The notes: generated by a model not told the origin, from the sequence alone. 64,000 nucleotides of DNA from Rugalucina vietnamica (GCA_964017185.1 OZ024872.1:41112188-41176187), one strand, 5' to 3'. Counted from the first letter of the stretch, positions 22,645 to 35,235 are shown. Numbers and translations are program-made.

Positions 22645-22780
22645 CCTATGTCCCATAAAAAGGAAGTCAGGCTTAAATGAGTTAACTAATTTTTAAGATT
22701 GTTTGTTGCTATGATATTTTTACAAAGCAATTTTTATATAGCTCAACTGGTCCATGAGTTATTTTGGTACTATGTTAGGA

Positions 22781-22990
22781 CCATACATGTGATATCTCCC
22801 TATTTTGGAGGGATCTCCCTATTTTTGAACAAATCTTCCTATTTGGAATTTCAAAATTTCCCAATAGTAACTTAAACATCTCCCTTTTTCAAATTTCAGA
22901 TCTCCCTATTTGAAATCAAGTATTTCCTATTCTGTCTATTTCAAAAAGTAAATCTGCCTATTTGGCATCTCAGATGTATCACATGTATGG
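22781..22990. mobile_element. 210 bp TIR element with internal ATCTCCCTATTT repeats
   Basis: CCATACATGTGATA at the left pairs exactly with TATCACATGTATGG at the right. The inside is a degenerate tandem of ATCTCCCTATTT-like words. Confidence 0.65.
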
Positions 22991-23095
22991 TTAGGACTGG
23001 TCCCCCAAGGATCAGTATAATGAAAGTAAAAGTAGTATAATTTTAGGTGCCTGTGCTTAGTAATGATTGAAAGCAGTTCTACTATCTCAAGATGG

Positions 23096-23345
23096 CGCCC
23101 CCATGTCTAAGTGGTTAAGAGCGCTGATTCCATTAACATGCTTAATCATTTGATCATCTCTCTGCTGTGTCTAATTTGGGTTGGAGTCCTGCACAGGGCA
23201 CATGTGAGACAAGCCAAGTTCTGCTTGCAGTTTTGCCAGGTTACTGGTAGTTTTTCTTGGGGTGTTCCGTTTTTTCCCCACTTACCAATTGGCCTGTCTT
23301 ATATGAGCTGAAATAAGCTTGAAAGGGATGTTAAGATGTTAAGCT
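23096..23345 (+). mobile_element. tRNA-derived SINE, second family
   Basis: Head GCGCCCCCATGTCTAAGTGG with TAAGAGCGCTGATTCC resembles a Ser/Leu-type tRNA 5' half. A B-box-like GGGTTGGAGTCCTGC follows. The body AGACAAGCCAAGTTCTG and tail GAAAGGGATGTTAAGATG match 18765-19115. Confidence 0.7.
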
Positions 23346-23450
23346 GAATGAAAAAATCTCATATAGCTGCCATTGATTTCACTGTATAATTGTTGAAAGA
23401 GATGTTAGATGGTTACAACACATGTTACATATTTACATCTATCTATAATT

Positions 23451-23686
23451 TGAGCCACCTCGTGGGAAAACCAACAATGTGGTTTCCGAACAGGTCCGAC
23501 ACAAAACGGGCTGTACAGCTACAGAAGCAGGCTAGAAGCTTGAAATTTTGGAGCTAAGTAGAGGAGGAATTGTGCTATCCGAGTAGCGAAAACAAAGGCG
23601 CTGATCAGCTTCGCGGTTACCGCGAAGCTGATCTGCGCTTTTGTTTTCGCCAATGCAGATTGTTGGTTTTCCCATGGGGCGGCTCA
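23451..23686 (+). mobile_element. MITE1 with 21 bp flanking direct repeats
   Basis: A complete 236 bp copy with the ends TGAGCCAC and GCGGCTCA. The 21 bp directly before it (23430-23450) and directly after it (23687-23707) are identical. Confidence 0.9.
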
Positions 23687-23980
23687 TATTTACATCTATC
23701 TATAATTTGTCAGTTAAACTGATCAATGTATTGTGATGAGATGATAATGCAAAAATTCAGTTATTATGTTAATGTCTTTGTTTTGTATGTTCTATAAAAC
23801 TTCATGTATATTTCACTTTTTTTTTTCATAAATGAATACCCTGCTTCAAGCAAATTCTATACATCAGTCATTAGTAACAATGCCCCCCACCTACAGGGAA
23901 AAAGGGTGTGGATAGTGCAGAACAAGTCCCCTCAGTGTAGGGGAAATGATTGGATTTTGCTATTGGGATCTCTACCCCAT

Positions 23981-24276
23981 CAGGAAAACAAGTCTGTGTA
24001 GTGTATACCCCCTTGAACCCCACTTTTATATAGCAAAACTGGGGTATGCAGGGGTATACCTATTTTTCTTATTTTTGCTCCAAAACATAGATTGTGGGTA
24101 CTCGTTAGAACCGCCTCGAACCACCTCGGCGAGGCGGTTCTAACGTGTGCCCTCAATCAATGTTTTGAGCAAAGATAAGAAAAATATCAAAATTTATCAA
24201 AATTTTTCTACTGAAAATTTTCATTTTTTAACAACTTTAAAAATCTCTGTATTTTGCATGGGCAAGTTTTCGTAAT
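23981..24276 (+). mobile_element. MITE2, near full length
   Basis: It begins CAGGAAAACA, has the ACCCCACTTTT hairpin, the central palindrome with AACCGCCTC repeated, the AAGAAAAATATCAAA arm, and ends GGCAAGTTTTCGTAATG. Confidence 0.9.
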
Positions 24277-24573
24277 GCCAAATGGATTTTTTACATGAAT
24301 TACATAGGGCAAGACAGAGGGTAGCTTTGACCTCCAGTTTGACCCCTTCGGGTGGGGCATAAAGCAAGGCACTAAAATCTATAAAGTCATAATCCCTGTT
24401 TAGTTATTTTGTCTTGGAAGCTAGCCATTAAGTTTCGGGAGATTAGTTTCCTCTCGCCCAACTAAAATGTGGAAGTTTAGACTCAAGTTCAATTTCCTTG
24501 TTATAGGTGGGTGGGCCATGATAACCAATGACTGATGCATAAAAAGATGAAGTTATTTCTAACTGACATAAAA

Positions 24574-24828
24574 TGAGCCGCGATGCAAGAAAACCTGTCC
24601 TCGGGTTTTCCAACCAGGTCCGACATAAACCGGCCTGTACAGTCTCAGAAGATGGTTAGAAACTTGAAATTTCGGATTATGGAAGCAAAGAAATTGTACT
24701 ATCCGAGTGACAAAAACAAAGGCGCTGATCAGCTTCGCAGTTACTGCCAGCTTCGCAGTTACTGTGAAGCTGATCTGCGCCTTTGTTTTCGCATAGGCAA
24801 AACTCCAGTTTTCTCACGATGCGGCTCA
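24574..24828 (+). mobile_element. MITE1 copy
   Basis: TGAGCCGCGATGC to GATGCGGCTCA, with the full inner hairpin and a small internal duplication of AGCTTCGCAGTTACTG at the hairpin tip. Confidence 0.9.
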
Positions 24829-25311
24829 AATCATGATTAGATATTGCTGTCCTTGATGATAATATAATTGCCGGTTACTTAGTGGTTACCGATCACCCTT
24901 ACATTTAATGTGCCATCCAGACCTTGTCATGAGAACTGCTGTACCAAGCGGATGCTATCTATCTATCTCTGTATATTGCCATACGCCCTCGCGGACATTC
25001 TAGGCAGGGTAACGCAGCTTCTGTTAGTATCATACAGGAAAAAGGTTATTTATAGTATAGAGGTTTAAAAGCATAAAAGTGAAGAATAAAAACAGGTGAT
25101 GTTTGCCTATGTCCCATAAAAGGGACACCAGGCTTAAATGAGTTAAAATACCAAGAAGGTGGTTTTCCCATCTGAACATGACTATAAATTGTTGACTGGG
25201 ATGTACACCAAAATATAAACAAACAAATAAAGAAAAGTGCAGTTTTAGAATTTTAGAATTAACTCTCTAGTCCCAAGCATAGAATGCACTGTCAGAATAC
25301 ATTCATATTCA

Positions 25312-25525
25312 TTCCGAAAACTTGCCCATGCATTAAACAGAGATTATTTTAGCCTTAAAAATTGAAAATTTTCAGCTGGAAAAATTTGATATTTTTCTTA
25401 TTTTTGCTCAAAACATAGACTGTGGGTACACGTTAGAACAGCCTCAGTACATCCCTGCATACCCCAGTTTTGCTATATAAAAGTGGGGTATAAGGGGTAT
25501 TCATTGCATGGACATATTTTCCTGA
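25312..25525 (-). mobile_element. MITE2 with central deletion
   Basis: Begins at ATTCCGAAAACTTGCCC and ends GACATATTTTCCTGAT. It has one palindrome arm (AAAACATAGACTGTGGGTA) and the CCCCAGTTTTGC hairpin. Confidence 0.85.
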
Positions 25526-26628
25526 TTTTTTGAATGTCAAATAGAAAACAGGATCCAAAATAATCTTCAGGTCAGCAGTCTCTGAGATTGGCATGTAGCA
25601 TATATGCTACATTCATGATTGGGCATTAAGATTGGGCATTATATTTAAGTTTTCAGACGTGAAAAATACAAGGGCAAATAACTTAAGTGTTAATAATAAT
25701 TTTCAGTCTCTGTTTGGAATATAAAGGACAAAGAATAAGAAGAATATACTTGCTTGTACATGTAATTATCAGGTGTATTCAAATGGTAATGTCAGAATAA
25801 TGTTGTTTTTTTTTTTTTATTTATTTATTTATTTTTTTTTAAGTTGTTGCTGGATGTATCACATATGAAACATTTGCATTTTTGAACTTGAATCGAATTT
25901 GGTCGCTAATAAAATCCATTTGCTAAACAATATAATATTTTTTATGGTATAATCATTTTCCCCCAATTCATGTACCTTGCAAAACAGTCTAGCAGTGCAA
26001 ACCTTAAAGTTAATCGATACCCTGGCCATGGCACCAAAACAAAGAGCCATGTAGCAGATATGATACACCTGGCACTAGAGGCATAAGAGCAAATTAAGTA
26101 TCTAGTCACAAAAACCAAGATGGTAAAGGATTAAGCTGAATGATTGGGAATAATGAATCTTCGAATTTCATATGCACAAAGCTATGTTTCTCATGACAAG
26201 GGATGTCTTTTTGTTGAGGTCTTAATCACATGATTGTGTCATATGTCGTAGTTATTGTTTGACATTTTTCCATATTCAAAATATTTGCATACACAATTTT
26301 TAGCTTTATTACTCAAAACTGTATCCTTCAATTCGTTCTTAGTGAAGTAAATAATTATTGTTGTGAATCTGATTTTATTAAGGTTGCTTTGTACCATAAT
26401 TCTATCCAAAATATTGTATTTGTGATACATTTTTCTGTCCAATCAGAGTATATATGTAACATATCATGAATAATCAGCATATCATTGTTTACACATCTTG
26501 TGATTGTGATGTGATTCTGTTTTGTATACATGTAGTTTACTACTTATTGTTTTTCTTAAATTATTTGTTATATAAAACCTATTGTTTTTCTTAAATTATT
26601 TATAATATAAAACCTGCCTTATACCATT
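25526..26628. other. AT-rich stretch without a gene
   Basis: A T-run and TTTA microsatellite lie at about 25804-25842. A two-copy ~58 bp tandem (ATTGTTTTTCTTAAATTATTT) lies at about 26546-26615. Short frames are unrecognised. Confidence 0.45.
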
Positions 26629-26832
26629 TGAGCCGCCACATGGGAAAACCAACAATCTGCAAAGGCGAAAACGAAGACTCAGCGCCTTTGTTTTCGCTAC
26701 TCGGATAGTACAATTCCTCTTCTACTTAAATCCGAAATTTCAAGCTTCTAGCTCTTTTCTGTGACTGTACAGCCTGATTTGTGTCGGACCTGTTCGGAGA
26801 CCACATTGTTGGTTTTCCCACGAGACGGCCCA
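26629..26832 (-). mobile_element. MITE1 copy, inner hairpin reduced
   Basis: TGAGCCGCCACATG to ACGGCCCA. It carries the TCGGACCTGTTCGGA arm, but only one side of the inner GCGCC hairpin is kept. Confidence 0.85.
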
Positions 26833-27079
26833 TTTGTAACACAAAGTGAACCTATCATGTTTTTTCTTTCATTGTTATGCATAATTGTTGTACATACATT
26901 TACATGTTTATGAGTAATGCCATATTAAGCAAAACCAGGCTTCCAAACAGGGCTGACACAAACTTCCTTGTGAAGCCACGTTCTCATACAGTTTCTAGTT
27001 GGCCTCCCAAGCCCCCCAAATATTTTTCTGTTGGCATTTTTGAGTACATTTTGGCACCCATGCCCAATGTGTGCCTTAA

Positions 27080-27330
27080 TGTGTAACAATACACGCTAGG
27101 GTGGATGCCAAGTCTGAAAATGCCCAAAGATAGGTCAAAGGTCAACTAAGTGCAAAATTTCAGATATTTCAATATTATAGCAGTATCTTATTAAATATTT
27201 TCATTTTTTTTTTGTAAAAAAAACCCCCAAATTACATCTAATGCATTTGTATGGTGTAACCAGTTACAATTGTTACAACAAAGTAATGCAGACTTAGGTC
27301 AAAGGTCACTTTAGTGCAAAAAATGCTTAT
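27080..27330 (-). repeat. Inverted copies of a repeat carrying AGGTCAAAGGTCA
   Basis: Two copies lie here, with exact AGGTCAAAGGTCA at 27132-27144 and 27296-27308, each followed by a GTGCAAAA-like word. They are reverse-oriented relatives of the three copies at 32.9-33.4 kb. Confidence 0.7.
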
Positions 27331-27439
27331 TTTCATGCCCTTTTACAATTGTCTGTATAAAGATAAGTGTCAGTGGTATTCTGATGGGGATGAAGTTCTT
27401 TTAGATACTTTTTGTATCACTTGTGTATAGAATATGATC

Positions 27440-30240
27440 GTAGCAATCATTTGATACCAATTTCAGCTCTCTACAGCTTTTGGTTGCTGAGATATTGCCA
27501 ATTTTATTGATACGGGGGTCATTCAAGAATTAATGACAATGGATCCATATCTCGGAAGGTATAATTAAGCTCGGCTTTATTTGATATGTTACATGTGGAC
27601 ACATATATTATGCATTAATGCTGAAAATTTTGTGCTTTTATCATGTCTAGATTTGACGCTATATTAATTTGAATATGGCCCCTGAAGCGTCCATGGACGC
27701 GAAAAAGTCAATTTTTACTCATTTTTGTATGGGGGTAGGGTAAGTAAAACGTGAAGGACTGTTGCTTGGACAGTCTTTTCAGTGATTTTTGATGATTAAT
27801 GATAGCACCAGAGGCCGACAGGAGCAACTATAGCATTCATGTCAATTTCTGGTTTGCAACACGCGTGGTTGCTAAGCAACAGCAAAACAGGACAAAATAA
27901 ACCCATTCTAAGCCTAACCGTGTGTTTTAAACCAAATAATGCAACAAACAAATAAATTCAAACAGCTAATGATGTGTTTAATCTTAAAGGTATTCCTATG
28001 GCTTCTTAACAAAAACAAAAATTCAAAAATCTGAGACTGTTATGGTACAAGTATTAGATTTTAAAAAGACTGGCTAGATTTGATACAGTTAAATTTGAAC
28101 TGGAGAAAGTGCTGATTCATTTTGAAACTCTGTGTACAGTGTCACTGTGATCAATACCATTGACAGTCATGCTTACAACAACCACACATTCAATCCTCAA
28201 GAAATATTGTTAACAGATTCAAGATACTGGTCTTCCATCCAGGCAAGTACTAGCTTTTATAAACAACAGTATGTCGCGTCCAAGCTCTTTTACCTTGTAT
28301 TCTTTGGTTGCCTAGCAACCCTAGAACCGGCATCGTAGCGAACATTTGGAGGAACAATTGAATAGCATACATCTTCAAATTTGGTTGATAGTTTATGAAA
28401 AGCACACAAGTGTTAAGAATAAAGTTTTACTGAATCATTGTCATTAATTCCTGAATGACCCCCGTATACTCCACTGCATTCGGCTGTGTTACTTCTCATA
28501 TCTTAAGTTTTCTTAAATTTGTGCAACGGGATAGTCAGCTTGGTCATGTATATTATGACATGGTTATATATTTTTGTCATAACAATCATTTGATACCAAT
28601 TTCAGATCTCTAGGACTTATGGTTGCTGAGAAATTAGTGTTTCGGTTGGTATACCCCCTCTATTTTTCTGTGATTTTTATCAAATATTTTAAGTTTTCAT
28701 CAATATTCAAACAACAAGAAAGTCGAACTATTCATTTATCTTATCACATGTTTATAGAACATTATCATAACAATCATTTGATATCAATTTCAGCTCTGTA
28801 GGACGTTTTATTGCTAAGTTATAAAACATTTTATTGGTATATGCCATCCACTTTTCTGTGGTTTTTCACTAATATTTAAAGTTTTATCAATATTCGAAAA
28901 ACAAGAAAGTCAGATTGTTTGTGTATCTTACAACATGGTTATTGAATATTATCCTAGTAATCATTTGCTACCAATTTCAGTTCTCTAGAGTATTTGGTCA
29001 CTGATAAATTAGCAGTTTTATTGGTATACCCCCTTCGTTTGCCAGTGATTTTTCTCCTATATCTTAAGTTTCCTTAAATATTTGAGAAACAAGAAAGTAA
29101 GCTTGTTTATATATCTTATCACATGGTCATAGAATATTGTCATAGCAATCAGTTGATACCTATTTCAGCTCTCTATGACTTTTGGTTGCTGAGATATATA
29201 CGTTTCCATTGGTATACCCCCTCTATTTTTCTGAGATTATTATCTAAAATTTAAAGTTCTCATCACTATTTCAACAACAAGAATGTCAGATTATTTATGC
29301 AACTTATCATAGTATTATAGAACATTATTATAGCAATCACTTGATACCTATTTCAGTTCCCTAGGGCTTTTGGTCACTGAGATTTTAACAATTTTAGTGG
29401 TATACCCCCTTCATTTGCCAGTGATTTTTCTCCTATATCTTAAGCTTTCTTAAATATCTGAGAAACAAAAAAGTCAGCTTGTTTGTAAACCTTATTACAT
29501 GGTTGTAGAATATTGTCATAGCAATCATTTGATACCAATTTCAGCTCTCTATGACCTTTGGTTGCTGAGATATATACGTTTCCATTGGTATACCCCCTCT
29601 ATTTTTCTGAGATTTTTTATCTAATATTTAAAGTTCTCATCACTATTCCAACAACAAGAAAGTCAGATTATTTATGCGTCTTATCACAGTATAGAACATT
29701 ATTATAGCAATCATTTGACACCTATTTCAGCTCTCTATCGCTTTTAGTCACTGAGATATTAACAATTTTATTGGTATATCCCCTTCCTTTGCCAGTGATT
29801 TTTCTTAAATAAGTAAGTTTTCTTAAGTAAGTTTTCTTAAATATTTGAGAAACAAGAAAGTCAGCTTGTTTGTAAACCTTATTACATGGTTGTAGAATAT
29901 TGTCAAAGCAATCATTTGATACCAATTTCTGCTCTCTATGACTTTTGGTTGCTGAGATATAAACGTTTCTGGAGGTATACCCCCTCCATTGTTGCTGTGA
30001 TTTTTCTCTAATATTATAAGATTTCATCAATATTCGAACAACATGAAAGTCTGATTATTTATATATTTATTTTCATGGTTTAAGAATGTTGTCATAGCAA
30101 TAATTTGATACCAATTTCTGCTCTCTATGGCTTTTGGTTGCTGAGCTATAAACAGTTCTGTAGGTATATCCCCTCCATTGTTCTGTGATTTTTCTCTAAT
30201 ATTGAAAGTTCTCATCAAGATTTGAACCCCAAGCAAGTCG
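27440..30240 (+). repeat. ~189 bp satellite array
   Basis: A unit with AATCATTTGATACCAATTTC, GCTCTCTA, TTTTGGTTGCTGAGATAT, ATTGGTATACCCCCTC and ACAAGAAAGTCAG recurs at about 27462, 28591, 28780, 28970, 29155, 29344, 29530, 29720, 29918 and 30108. Spacings within 28.6-30.1 kb are 185-198 bp. Copies are moderately diverged. The 27.5-28.5 kb gap is a transposon insertion. Two minus-strand frames of ~100 codons (29722-30338) are satellite-derived. Confidence 0.92.
27513..28464. mobile_element. 952 bp TA-flanked TIR element inside the satellite
   Basis: The 29 bp ends, starting CGGGGGTCATTCA, match as inverted repeats with one mismatch. TA flanks both sides (27511-27512 and 28465-28466), and the satellite resumes in register at the break (ATTGGTA/TACCCC). 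This is a Tc1/mariner-type insertion signature. The inside has no transposase frame, so the element is non-autonomous. Confidence 0.9.
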
Positions 30241-30779
30241 AATTCTTTCTGTATCTTAGCACCATAGCGTACACATCTCTTATAAAATTTCTGTGCATTT
30301 TTTCTTCCCTGAACCATGAAGTTAGCATATGGTTTCAACTATAAAACTGGGCAATAAAGTGTTGCTGATGCTGCAGTTCACTGCAGGGAGTTTGTAATTA
30401 GCTGATCATGTCAGATAAAAAATATTTCTATCAGTGTGCAAAATCGTTAATATTTCATGTAGAAAAAAGATTGAAAATGCAATTTTATTCAAAAGATTCT
30501 GATAATGATGAATTTTTACTTTGTTTTCGTCTAAAATGTAGAATTAAATATTCTGATTTTTATATAGATATATCAATTATCAACAGATAATTAATCACAA
30601 GATAACCATAGCAAAATTTGCATAATGACCGCAGTAGCACTGGGGGAGTTAATTATTTTATTACTTTGTAATTTGCACCATCTGTACCCGAGATACCTTT
30701 CCTCTCAGGCAGAGTGAAAGGTATCTAGGGGTCCAAAACAATAAGACATGTGTACGCCATGCATTATTATAAACCATTA

Positions 30780-32165
30780 TCATATCAATCATTTGACATA
30801 AATTTCAGCTCTCTAGAGTTTTTGGTTGCTAACATACGAGGGGGGTTCAAAAAGTTCGAGGAAAAGTGCTACCAAATTTGTAATTGTCATGGGAAATTTA
30901 CGTTCTCTATACATGTTGCAAATTAACATATAATTAACATATATATGCACAAAATTTGAATAAAATCGGATGAAAATTAGGCATTAAATCATGTGCGTTT
31001 CTAAGGCAACAACAGTAAAACCGGCCCAACGTCATAACAACGTCATGCTATACACATTCTTGCCGCTGTTGGCTAGCTCTTAAGCATTTTGGAATCTACC
31101 TGGCATACGGGCGTCTAATTGTCAGTTCTGTGTGTATAATGTGATGAATTGTGCCGAAACAACAATTCGATATGTTGTGTATTTCTTGAATTCTCATTTT
31201 TTCTACCACGGCGATCATTTTCGATAGTATGACGTTATCTGACGTTACGCTGCGCGAGTCGACATCGACACTTCTCTGGCCGTGTAGAAATCATGCATAT
31301 TACTTGTTGATTGCCGTTTTCATAATTTCTTTGTTGCCATATGCGCTTTCTGCTCTTAGCAGCGTTTCTTTCTTTTATAGTCCGTTCCAAACACACAATC
31401 TATCGAATACCGTTGTTCCCTTCGCATTTTAGACATACCCTCTAAACAATATGGCCGCTTTACGCCCAAATGACGTCACACACTGATATGACGTCACGTG
31501 CTCACCGCAAACAAATTGAACTTTGTTCATACAAAGTTTGGTGAAAAAAGCACGGTAAACTATCAAATACAACGTCATCATTAAACATCGACTTTTTGCA
31601 AAAATGAACAAAAGTGGGCCGGTAATCGTGATGTACGGTTGCCATAGCAACCACTGTTAACATTGTATTCATGCCAGAGCCCCAAAATTTGCTGTATAAG
31701 TACAAATCATGTTTGTCTATATAACTGTAATAGTTTAATTCAGCTGATTTACAAACTAAGGATATGATGACACTTTTCCGCGAACTTTTTGAACGCCCTT
31801 CATATAAGCAATTTTGTTGGTAGACCCCCTTCATTTATCTGTTATTTTTCTATAATATCTTAAGTTCTCTTTAATATTAATCATTAAGATAGCCAGTTTG
31901 TTTATATATCTTATTACATGGTTATAGAACATTGTCATACCAATCATTTGATACCAATTTAAGCTCTTTAGGGCTTTTGGTTGACGAGATATAAGCAATT
32001 ATGCTGGCATACTCCATTTTTCTGTGATTTTGTTTCTAATATATAAAGTTCTCATTAATATTTGAACACCAGGAAGTCAGTTTGATATTTATGTCTTATT
32101 ACATGGTTATCAAGCATTGTCAAAGCAATCATTTGATACCTATTTCTGCTCTCTAGGTCTATCAG
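30780..32165 (+). repeat. Second block of the ~189 bp satellite, interrupted
   Basis: Units are seen at about 30795, 31950 and 32130. The gap 30837-31802 is a separate insertion. Between 30240 and 30780 the satellite is absent and no feature is seen. Confidence 0.8.
30837..31802. mobile_element. 966 bp mariner-like TIR element inside the satellite
   Basis: The ends are 32 bp inverted repeats with 28 matches, containing GGTTCAAAAAGTTCG, a mariner-like terminus. TA lies on both sides (30835-30836 and 31803-31804). The satellite phrase TTGGTTGCT is cut and resumes as TATAAGCAATTTT after the element. Open frames inside (about 60-110 codons on both strands) show no transposase motif. Confidence 0.9.
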
Positions 32166-32909
32166 TAGCCAAGAAACATGTGATTATATAGTTGTACCAC
32201 ACTACTTCCTCTGCTTATTAGGGGTGGGGTGAACACTCTGTGATTTTACATGACACAAATGTGCAATAAAGTGATCCTCTGACCAAACTGGCACCCATGG
32301 GCATTTGTTCTAAGGGTCCAATGTACATCCTATAGATATCCCACCCGAAACCCTTCAAATGGCAATAGATTGTCCCTTTGTAAATCTTGATTTTCGTCAT
32401 TTTCATTAATATTCATGAAAATGCAACTGAGATAATTTGTATTCAACTTTGTCAAATAGTATTATTGGTACAATTACAATGAGCCACAATGATAGCTTAG
32501 GTATGAAATTAGTTTTTATGGGATACTTTAATTGTTTCTGTTTTATTATTTTAAAGTTTTAATGGAAATTCATGAATATGCAAATTAGATATGTTCCATT
32601 ACTTATCATTGAAAGAAAGGGTTATGTCAAAGCTTTAAAATGAGACCAAGTTCAATGGTCTAGGATTACAAATCATTGAGATATCTTCAATTTTCTTTGT
32701 GTAACCCCATCATAAAAACGAAAAAAAAATGAATATTTAGGGTACTTTGATAGAACATAGCATAAAACGCAAGCACTTCCACTTCCAGATGGCAGAATAC
32801 AGGGTTTGATAGCTTTTTTAATGTACTTTTAAAAATCATAGTGTAGAAAATTCGCCCTGGGGGAGGGGGTATGGATAGCTAGAAGACTATTAGTTATCGT
32901 AACAGTTAT

Positions 32910-33370
32910 TGATATTTTTGCACTCATATGACATTTGACCTAATTATGTGACCCAGAGGCAGTTACAGACGTGGAATATACCTGTATGAGTTTAAACACT
33001 TATCAATAAATAAAATAAGCACATGTTGCCTTTAGTCAGTTCATGTTTGAATTAATAAATACTTGATTATTGTTAACGGGTGTTTGTTATTTTGCACTCA
33101 TTTGACTTTTGACCTAATTCTGTCACCCAGGAGCATTTACAGTCTTGGTATCCACCTCTAAGTCTTTGGACACATGTCAAGGAATGACATGAGTACAAGT
33201 TATCTATAATCAGTCCATTATTTTCCAAAACAATAATGTTTATTTTCATTTTTACAGATTTTTGCTATTTTGCACTTGTTTGACCTTTGACCTTGTTCTG
33301 TGGCCCAGGGTCATTTACAGACTTGGCATCCACCCGTACGAGTTTGGGCACATGCCAAGGAATATTATGA
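32910..33370 (+). repeat. Three-copy repeat with TGACCTTTGACC core
   Basis: Units near 32915, 33085 and 33262 each have TTTTGCAC, TGAC(C/A/T)TTTGACCT, a CCCAG word, TTTACAGACTTGG-like words and CACATG(C/T)CAAGGAAT, with a period of about 170 bp. The third copy has the exact TGACCTTTGACCT (33281-33293). Confidence 0.8.
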
Positions 33371-33798
33371 GCATAGGTAGAATAATGTACTCAAAAATGC
33401 CAACAAAACCAAAACTAAGCCACTTTTTTGGATTTGGACTGCCAAGTATTCAGAAACTTTAAGGAAAAGGCAAAGTTGAAACTGAGTATAATGCATCCTA
33501 AATGAAAGTTCCAGCCTACCTAAACAACATGGCGTAAGTTCTATTAAAATCAGATGAAAGTTAAGGAAGTTATGTTAGTTTGAATATTCCTTGATTTCTG
33601 TTAAAGGAGGTGGTCATCTTCTATATTCATGACTTAGGCTTTATGAGGTCATAAGCCACTACTAGAACAATGATGGCATAGTTGTGCTTATTTAAATATG
33701 TATGTATTTATGATGTTTTCATTTATGTCCTTTTAAAAATTTTTATGTTTATTATCAGCCATTATGAAGATTTGTGCTTAAATGTTCTTAGTATGATA

Positions 33799-34022
33799 TC
33801 AGCCAAGTCATGAGAAAACCAACTTTATGCATATGCAAAAACAAAGACGCAGATCATCTTTGCAGTAAATGCGATGCTGATTTTTGTTACATGGATAAGA
33901 CAATTCCTCTACTATCTAGGTCCAAAATTTCAAGCTTCTATCCATGTTCTGTGGTTGTACAGCTCAGTTTGAGTCAGACCTCTTCTGAAACCACATTGTT
34001 GGTTTTCTCATGAGGTGGCTTA
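33799..34022 (-). mobile_element. MITE1 copy, diverged
   Basis: It has terminal TCAGCCAAG and GGTGGCTTA, the AAAACAAAGACGCAGATCA hairpin arm, and the AACCACATTGTTGG end. The frame across it (33810-34013) is spurious. Confidence 0.8.
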
Positions 34023-34358
34023 TATAGTATCCCCATTTACTGTTTATGTAAGCTGTCGTAGAGAAAATTTGTTCTGAAAGTCTTAAGTTGTCAGTATAAG
34101 AAGTCACATATGCAGTGGTTATTTCAGCTGTAAACATAAGAATTTTCAGTTGACAAATTTTGATATCCAGTTTCAGATATTGATTGTGGATACACAGTAG
34201 AATTTCCTTAGAAGTTGGTCTTATAGGAGGCCCATTTTAAAATTGTATGGGCATGTTAGCATGATACAAACTGCGTAAATTTTAAGTTTATGTATGCTTA
34301 ATTCATATTTTCTCTTGATAGGTCTTGTGGTGTTTGTTCTGATTTTTTCTAGCACATT

Positions 34359-34580
34359 TGAGCCACATAAGAAAACCAACAATCTGCATATATGAAAACA
34401 AAGGTTGCAGATCAGCTTCGCGGTAACTGGGAAGCTGATCAGTACCTTTGTTTTCGCTACATGGATAGTACAATTAAACCCAAAATTTCCAGCCTCTAGC
34501 CATCTTCAGTGCTTGTTCAGCTTGGTTTGTGCCAGACCTGTTCAGAAACCACATTGTTGGTTTAATGATGAGATGGCTCA
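34359..34580 (-). mobile_element. MITE1 copy
   Basis: TGAGCCACATAAG to GATGGCTCA, with the inner hairpin AGATCAGCTTCGCGGTAACT and its complement. Confidence 0.85.
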
Positions 34581-35235
34581 TTAAGTGATAAATTTTGCAA
34601 TTTGATACGCAATAGATGTTGTAACAAAGCCTAAATACTCAATTTTACAAGCAGACCAGAAGTTATTACCTTTTATTACCTTTGTCTATTAATCTTCATC
34701 ATTTTTATATGGCAAATAAGAATATATGTGTTAAAATATATATTGCAGCATTGATTAAAAACATTTATCTGAAGTTTTCGCAAAACAACCATGTACATGT
34801 ACATTTTAACAGAAATTGTAGAATTTTCTACCGTTAATAACCTAGTCAAAAAGCTGACAACATTGTACAGTTTTTCAATAAATCCCCTTTAATGTTTATC
34901 CAATGTACATTCCTTGTATAACACAAATATGATTTATTTTTTTCCATATCATTGTGCCATATAAAGCCTGTATTTCATAACCAATTTTAAAGTAGAAATT
35001 AGTGCTACATGTATTCTGTAAAATTTGTTGAGTTTTTTGTTCTTCCGTTTTTGCTTGCTTTTAAAGACAATGTTCTCAATTACATGTAGATCTAGAAATC
35101 ATTCGAGTAGATATTCTCTGACTTGCACAAAATTGGCAATAAACCTGATTCCTTCAAGTTGATAGAAGGTATCACCATTCTGTGTGAAAGAAATAACCAA
35201 TTTTGTTGCATTCCTTATGCAAAGAAGGTAAGAAA
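34581..35235. other. AT-rich stretch without a feature
   Basis: Nothing recognised. Confidence 0.35.

Noticed and set aside
29722..30338. Two ~100-codon minus-strand frames
   Set aside because: They are translations of the 189 bp satellite and not conserved between units.
31229..31834. Several frames inside the 966 bp mariner-like element, considered as a transposase
   Set aside because: No DDE/D motif or helix-turn-helix pattern; frames are short and on both strands.
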